Assembly (NCBI GenBank): GCA_030642865.1
Contig: DAOWMW010000044.1
Location: forward strand, 1 to 8,755
Reading direction: 5' to 3'
Origin: Desulfobacteraceae bacterium
Lineage (GTDB): Bacteria > Desulfobacterota > Desulfobacteria > Desulfobacterales > BuS5
DNA: 8,755 bases
Shown: positions 5,991-8,755 of the stretch, one piece after another
Layout of the letters: every line of letters starts with the position of its first letter
How positions within the stretch are numbered: the stretch's first letter is position 1
Notes under the pieces: generated by a model
Databases searched by the model: none
What the model saw: only the letters and a program-made list of their open reading frames with translations
What the model was told of the DNA's origin: nothing
Program-made: the position numbers and the translations under genes

Positions 5991-6200
5991 AGATTGTCAG
6001 ACTATAGTACTCCGGCACCGATAACCCAGTGAGATTATTCAAGCTGTGCGGTTAGCCTTTAGCAGTTAGCTATTAGCCAAAATGATCACAGGATGTTTTG
6101 CTATTGCAAGTTTTCACCCACTGGGTGTTATTTCCTGCTGACGTAATAGCTAACACCTAATAGCTAACCGCACAGGTCAAAATTATTTATCTGACAATCT
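5991..6200. repeat. 10-bp perfect inverted repeat enclosing element E2
   Basis: AGATTGTCAG at 5991-6000 is exactly complementary to CTGACAATCT at 6191-6200. The arms lie 42 nt outside E2 on the left and 14 nt on the right, and do not resemble the element's heptads. They may be the two arms of an older hairpin following the HdrA-like gene, into whose loop E2 later inserted (inference). The stretch 5976-6334 holds no gene; this repeat, E2 and a weak promoter candidate are all that could be seen in it. Confidence 0.45.
6043..6176 (-). mobile_element. MITE-like palindromic element copy E2 (134 bp), inverted relative to E1
   Basis: The ends GCTGTGCGGTTAGC (6043-6056) and the complement of 6163-6176 agree at 13 of 14 positions; allowing mismatches, the inverted repeat extends to about 32 nt with 28 matches. 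The left end is five consecutive heptads (6043-6077), four of them ending TTAGC, and the right end is five more (6142-6176). The centre carries the palindrome CACCCACTGGGTG (6115-6127). Flanking TCAA occurs at 6039-6042 and 6177-6180. It has three 7-nt units more than E1 and looks like the fuller copy. It lies 67 nt after the HdrA-like stop codon, has no ORF, and its long hairpin could end or stabilise the upstream transcript. The orientation is given relative to E1. Confidence 0.78.
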
Positions 6201-6242
6201 ACATAGAAACTGATTTTATGAAACCAGGGGTTGGTCATAACA

Positions 6243-6270
6243 TCGACTATCAAATGTCAAATTTTATTAT
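6243..6270 (+). promoter_or_regulatory. Weak sigma70-like promoter candidate for nfnAB
   Basis: TCGACT (6243-6248) and TATTAT (6265-6270) are separated by 16 nt, matching 4 of 6 and 5 of 6 of the -35 and -10 consensus. No GG-N10-GC sigma54 pattern was found between E2 and the nfnA start. The 359-nt gap and the hairpin of E2 make a separate nfn promoter plausible, but read-through from the operon upstream cannot be excluded. Confidence 0.25.
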
Positions 6271-6334
6271 AGCTCAGTATATGGCCAAAATTAGACCAAA
6301 ACCCTGAAAACAGAATATACACAGGAGGTATCCA

Positions 6335-7168
6335 TTGTTTAAAATAATAAAACGCCAGGAGATGGCAGAGGGGACAGTTGTACTTAACGAAATAGAGGCG
6401 CCTCTTATTGCCCGAAAGGCAAAGCCGGGCCAGTTCGTTATTTTAAAGGCAACTGAAACAGGAGAACGTATTCCTTTGACCATGGCTGATACTGATCCGG
6501 GAAAAGGGACAATTACCATTATATATATGGTTGTGGGAAAATCGACTGCTATTTTCAGAGATTTAAAAGTGGGGGATAGCTTTATGGATGTTATTGGCCC
6601 CCTTGGGGCTCCCACTCATCTGGATAAGGTTGGTAAAGTAATTTGCGTTGGCGGCGGAACAGGTGTTGCTGTTTTGCATCCCATTACACGGGGCTTAAAA
6701 GAAGTGGGAAATGATGTTACCTCCATAATCGGCTCCAGAAATAAAGGCCTCCTTATTCTTGAAGATGAGATGAAATCCGCATCCACAAGGCTTCATGTCT
6801 GTACTGATGACGGTTCCTATGGACACCATGGTTTTGTTACCGATATCTTAAAAGAAACCCTGGAAAAAGAAGATATCAAGCTGGTGGTTGGAATAGGGCC
6901 CGTTCCAATGATGAAAGCCGTTTGCAATATGACCAAAGAATACAAAGTAAAAACCCTTGTCAGTTTGAATCCAATAATGATTGATGGTACGGGAATGTGC
7001 GGCGGCTGCCGCGTATCAGTCGGAGGTGAAACAAAATTTGCATGTGTTGACGGACCGGAATTCGATGGGCATAAGGTTGATTTTGATGAACTCATGCTTC
7101 GCCTCAGGGCATATACCATTGAAGAAAAAGAATCTTATGACGAGTACTGCAATCTGCAAAAAGCATAA
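6335..7168 (+). CDS. nfnA: NfnA: FAD/NAD-binding small subunit of NADH-dependent ferredoxin:NADP+ oxidoreductase
   Basis: A 277-residue ferredoxin-NADP reductase-type protein (also annotated as sulfide dehydrogenase beta subunit, SudB, or PyrK-like), of normal length. Residues 1-95 form the FAD barrel with RIPLT (45-49). Residues 100-210 form the nucleotide domain with VGGGTGVAV (105-113) and GIGPVPMM (186-193). The C-terminal end carries a [2Fe-2S] site with C222, C225 and C237. D217 in the IDGTGMCGGC motif matches the unusual Asp ligand described for Nfn small subunits. With NfnB it couples NADH and reduced ferredoxin to NADP+ reduction, or the reverse, in the cytoplasm. The start is a TTG, supported by AGGAGG at 6323-6328, 6 nt upstream; no other in-frame start fits. 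nfnB follows after 38 nt. The adjacent nfnB makes Nfn far likelier than dihydroorotate dehydrogenase. Confidence 0.92.
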   Translation: MFKIIKRQEMAEGTVVLNEIEAPLIARKAKPGQFVILKATETGERIPLTMADTDPGKGTITIIYMVVGKSTAIFRDLKVGDSFMDVIGPLGAPTHLDKVGKVICVGGGTGVAVLHPITRGLKEVGNDVTSIIGSRNKGLLILEDEMKSASTRLHVCTDDGSYGHHGFVTDILKETLEKEDIKLVVGIGPVPMMKAVCNMTKEYKVKTLVSLNPIMIDGTGMCGGCRVSVGGETKFACVDGPEFDGHKVDFDELMLRLRAYTIEEKESYDEYCNLQKA

Positions 7169-7206
7169 CTGATTTCGGATTCAACAAACTGTATCGGAGG
7201 ACAAAA

Positions 7207-8619
7207 GTGACAGACAAAAAAGTTAAAAAAGAAAAAGTTGCAAGACAACCCATGCCTGAGCAGGAACCTGCTGTCAGAGCTAAAAATTTTGAAGAAGTTC
7301 CTTTGGGACAAAGCCTTGAAACGGCAATATTAGAAGCGTCAAGATGTATCCAGTGCAAAAAACCGGGCTGTGTTGAAGGCTGTCCAGTGGGGGTGGATAT
7401 ACCCGGATTTATTAAATTTATTCAGGAAGGAAAAATTTCAAATGCAATAAGCAAAATCTGGGAGAAAAACAGTCTTCCCGCTGTTTGCGGAAGAGTCTGT
7501 CCCCAGGAGATGCAATGTGAAGGTAAATGTATCGTTGGCAAAAAAGGTGACCCCGTTGCCATTGGTAACCTTGAAAGATTTGCAGCAGATTATGAGCGGA
7601 AAAACAAAACAGCAGCCAAGCCAAAAAAAGCTGCGGCAACAGGTAAAAAGGTTGCAGTTGTCGGTTCCGGCCCTTCAGGCTTAACCGTTGCCAGCGATCT
7701 TATTTTAAAAGGGCATGAAGTAACTGTTTTTGAAGCTTTTCATAAACCCGGCGGAGTTCTGGTATATGGTATTCCCGAGTTCAGGCTTCCCAAGGATATA
7801 GTCTTTGCAGAGGTCGCAGGCCTTGAGGCCCTTGGCGCCAGAGTGGAGTGCAACGCTGTTATCGGACGGACACTGACCCTTGATGAACTTTTTGAAAAAG
7901 GTTACGATGCCATTTACCTTGGTGTTGGTGCGGGGCTTCCCACATTTTTAAATATTCCTGGTGAAAACTTTACAGGTGTTTTCTCTGCGAATGAATACCT
8001 CACACGCTCAAACCTTATGAAAGCCTATCTTTTCCCTGAATATGATACACCTATAATAAAGGGGAAAAATGTTATTACCCTGGGTGCCGGCAATGTTGCC
8101 ATGGATTCAGCAAGAACAGCACTGCGTCTTGGCGCAGAAACTTCAAGAATTGTTTATAGAAGATCAAGAGCTGAAGTTCCTGCAAGGGGAGCCGAAGTAC
8201 ACCACGCAGAAGAAGAAGGGGTGGAATTTTTCTTTTTAACCAGTCCTGTAAAATTTTCAGGTGATGAAAACGGACGCCTTTCCGGGATGACCGGTTTAAA
8301 AATGGAACTGGGAGAACCTGATGCTTCAGGGAGAAGACGGCCTGTTCCCATAGAAGGTTCCGAGTTTGATCTTGAGTGTGACCTTGCAATTATAGCTGTG
8401 GGTGCGGGACCAAATCCCCTCCTTACCAAATCGACCGAAGGTCTCGAATTAAATAAATGGGGTTATATTGTAGCTGATGAAGAAAATGGTAAAACCACCA
8501 AAAAAGGAGTCTGGGCAGGGGGTGATATTGTAACAGGGTCTGCCACTGTAATCCTTGCCATGGGCGCAGGAAGACAGGCTGCTGATTCAATGCATCAATA
8601 CCTTACTTTGGGCTGGTAG
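7207..8619 (+). CDS. nfnB: NfnB: GltD-like FAD/NADPH-binding large subunit of NADH-dependent ferredoxin:NADP+ oxidoreductase
   Basis: A 470-residue member of the glutamate synthase small-subunit family (often annotated gltD/gltA or SudA), of usual length. Residues 40-110 hold two [4Fe-4S] sites with C47, C50, C55, C59 and C94, C98, C104, C108; E101 in the CPQEMQC motif is a candidate for the Glu ligand known in Nfn. Residues 148-190 bind FAD (GSGPSG at 153-158, then PGGVLVYGIP). Residues 289-330 bind NADPH (GAGNVAMD at 293-300, RRSRAEVPAR at 318-327). WAGGD (436-440) is the closing FAD motif. In Nfn this subunit carries the bifurcating FAD and the NADPH and ferredoxin sites. The first 30 residues are Lys-rich and precede the Fe-S domain. 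The start is GTG with GGAGG (7196-7200) 6 nt upstream. No glutamate synthase large subunit is present, so true GltD is unlikely. Confidence 0.93.
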   Translation: MTDKKVKKEKVARQPMPEQEPAVRAKNFEEVPLGQSLETAILEASRCIQCKKPGCVEGCPVGVDIPGFIKFIQEGKISNAISKIWEKNSLPAVCGRVCPQEMQCEGKCIVGKKGDPVAIGNLERFAADYERKNKTAAKPKKAAATGKKVAVVGSGPSGLTVASDLILKGHEVTVFEAFHKPGGVLVYGIPEFRLPKDIVFAEVAGLEALGARVECNAVIGRTLTLDELFEKGYDAIYLGVGAGLPTFLNIPGENFTGVFSANEYLTRSNLMKAYLFPEYDTPIIKGKNVITLGAGNVAMDSARTALRLGAETSRIVYRRSRAEVPARGAEVHHAEEEGVEFFFLTSPVKFSGDENGRLSGMTGLKMELGEPDASGRRRPVPIEGSEFDLECDLAIIAVGAGPNPLLTKSTEGLELNKWGYIVADEENGKTTKKGVWAGGDIVTGSATVILAMGAGRQAADSMHQYLTLGW

Positions 8620-8625
8620 TACAAA

Positions 8626-8693
8626 AGCCCTTTGGTGTTCTCGTTTCCAGGCTCAGCCTGGAAACGCAGTTCAAAAGGCTCTCCCTTTTAAAA
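8626..8693 (+). terminator. Nested hairpin after nfnB, probable terminator
   Basis: A strong inner stem pairs 8642-8652 with 8656-8666 (CGTTTCCAGGC and its exact complement, about 11 bp with a 3-nt loop). An outer arm AGCCCTTTG (8626-8634) pairs with CAAAAGGCT (8672-8680) at 8 of 9 positions and is followed by CTCCCTTTT (8681-8689). It begins 7 nt after the nfnB stop. The T run is short and not immediately after the inner stem, so Rho-independent termination is likely but not certain; another possibility is a transcript-stabilising or repeat-family hairpin. Confidence 0.6.
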
Positions 8694-8728
8694 TCAGGGC
8701 ATGACTTGTTTAGGGTTCGCACAAAAAT

Positions 8729-8741
8729 AAATTGGCAATTT
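8729..8741. promoter_or_regulatory. Short palindrome AAATTG-G-CAATTT, possible operator of the next gene
   Basis: A perfect 6-bp dyad with a one-base centre, in the last bases of the window after the nfnB terminator. No gene is recognisable between 8694 and 8755. It could be an operator or a weak AT-rich hairpin, and the evidence is only the symmetry. Confidence 0.2.
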
Positions 8742-8755
8742 TAAGTGTTGAGGCA

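Noticed and set aside
6050..6063. GG-N10-GC inside E2 as a sigma54 promoter
   Set aside because: Outside the GG and GC the boxes do not match the consensus (GGTTAG in place of GGCACG), and the spacing comes from the heptad repeats.
92..6176. CRISPR array or tRNA-like gene in the repeat regions
   Set aside because: There are only two copies, in opposite orientation and almost 6 kb apart, with no spacers; heptads are too short and no cloverleaf is visible.
8694..8755. Short ORF from the ATG at 8701
   Set aside because: It has fewer than 15 codons, lacks a ribosome site and follows directly after the terminator hairpin.

Overview
The window (about 42-45% GC by eye) looks like chromosome of an anaerobic deltaproteobacterial sulfate reducer of the Desulfobacterales type. 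That is an inference from gene content and codon style: a NuoE/NuoF/NuoG-like NADH module joined to an HdrA/MvhD-type flavo-iron-sulfur protein, next to an NfnAB transhydrogenase. All recognised genes are on the + strand.

Layout. Bases 1-81 are the last 26 codons of a sigma54-dependent regulator (Fis-type helix-turn-helix tail). The gene-free stretch 82-427 holds a 113-bp MITE-like element (E1, 92-204), a triple 9-bp repeat (212-238), two small inverted repeats and a -24/-12 promoter candidate (328-344). Then come four closely spaced genes: a NuoE-like [2Fe-2S] protein (428-892), a NuoF-like NADH/FMN subunit with extra iron-sulfur domains (981-2882), a short NuoG-like iron-sulfur protein (2923-3528) and an 810-residue HdrA-like/ferredoxin/MvhD fusion (3543-5975). 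The gene-free stretch 5976-6334 holds a second copy of the element in the opposite orientation (E2, 6043-6176), nested inside a separate 10-bp inverted repeat. It is followed by nfnA (TTG start, 6335-7168) and nfnB (GTG start, 7207-8619). A nested hairpin, probably a terminator, and about 60 nt without a recognised gene close the window.

How the genes may work together. NuoE/NuoF/NuoG-like proteins would take electrons from NADH (or deliver them to NAD+) and pass them along a chain of Fe-S clusters to the HdrA/MvhD-like flavoprotein. No hydrogenase, formate dehydrogenase, HdrB/HdrC or benzoyl-CoA reductase catalytic subunit is in the window, so the final redox partner is unknown. NfnAB couples NADH, NADPH and ferredoxin. 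Together the two units would form a hub for redistributing electrons among NAD(H), NADP(H) and ferredoxin.

The most unusual feature is the pair E1/E2. The two are inverted copies of one short palindromic element that bracket the four-gene module. Their ends are built from 7-nt units (GCTAAYN or its complement). The copies differ in length by exactly 21 nt (3 x 7), and each is flanked by TCAA on both sides.
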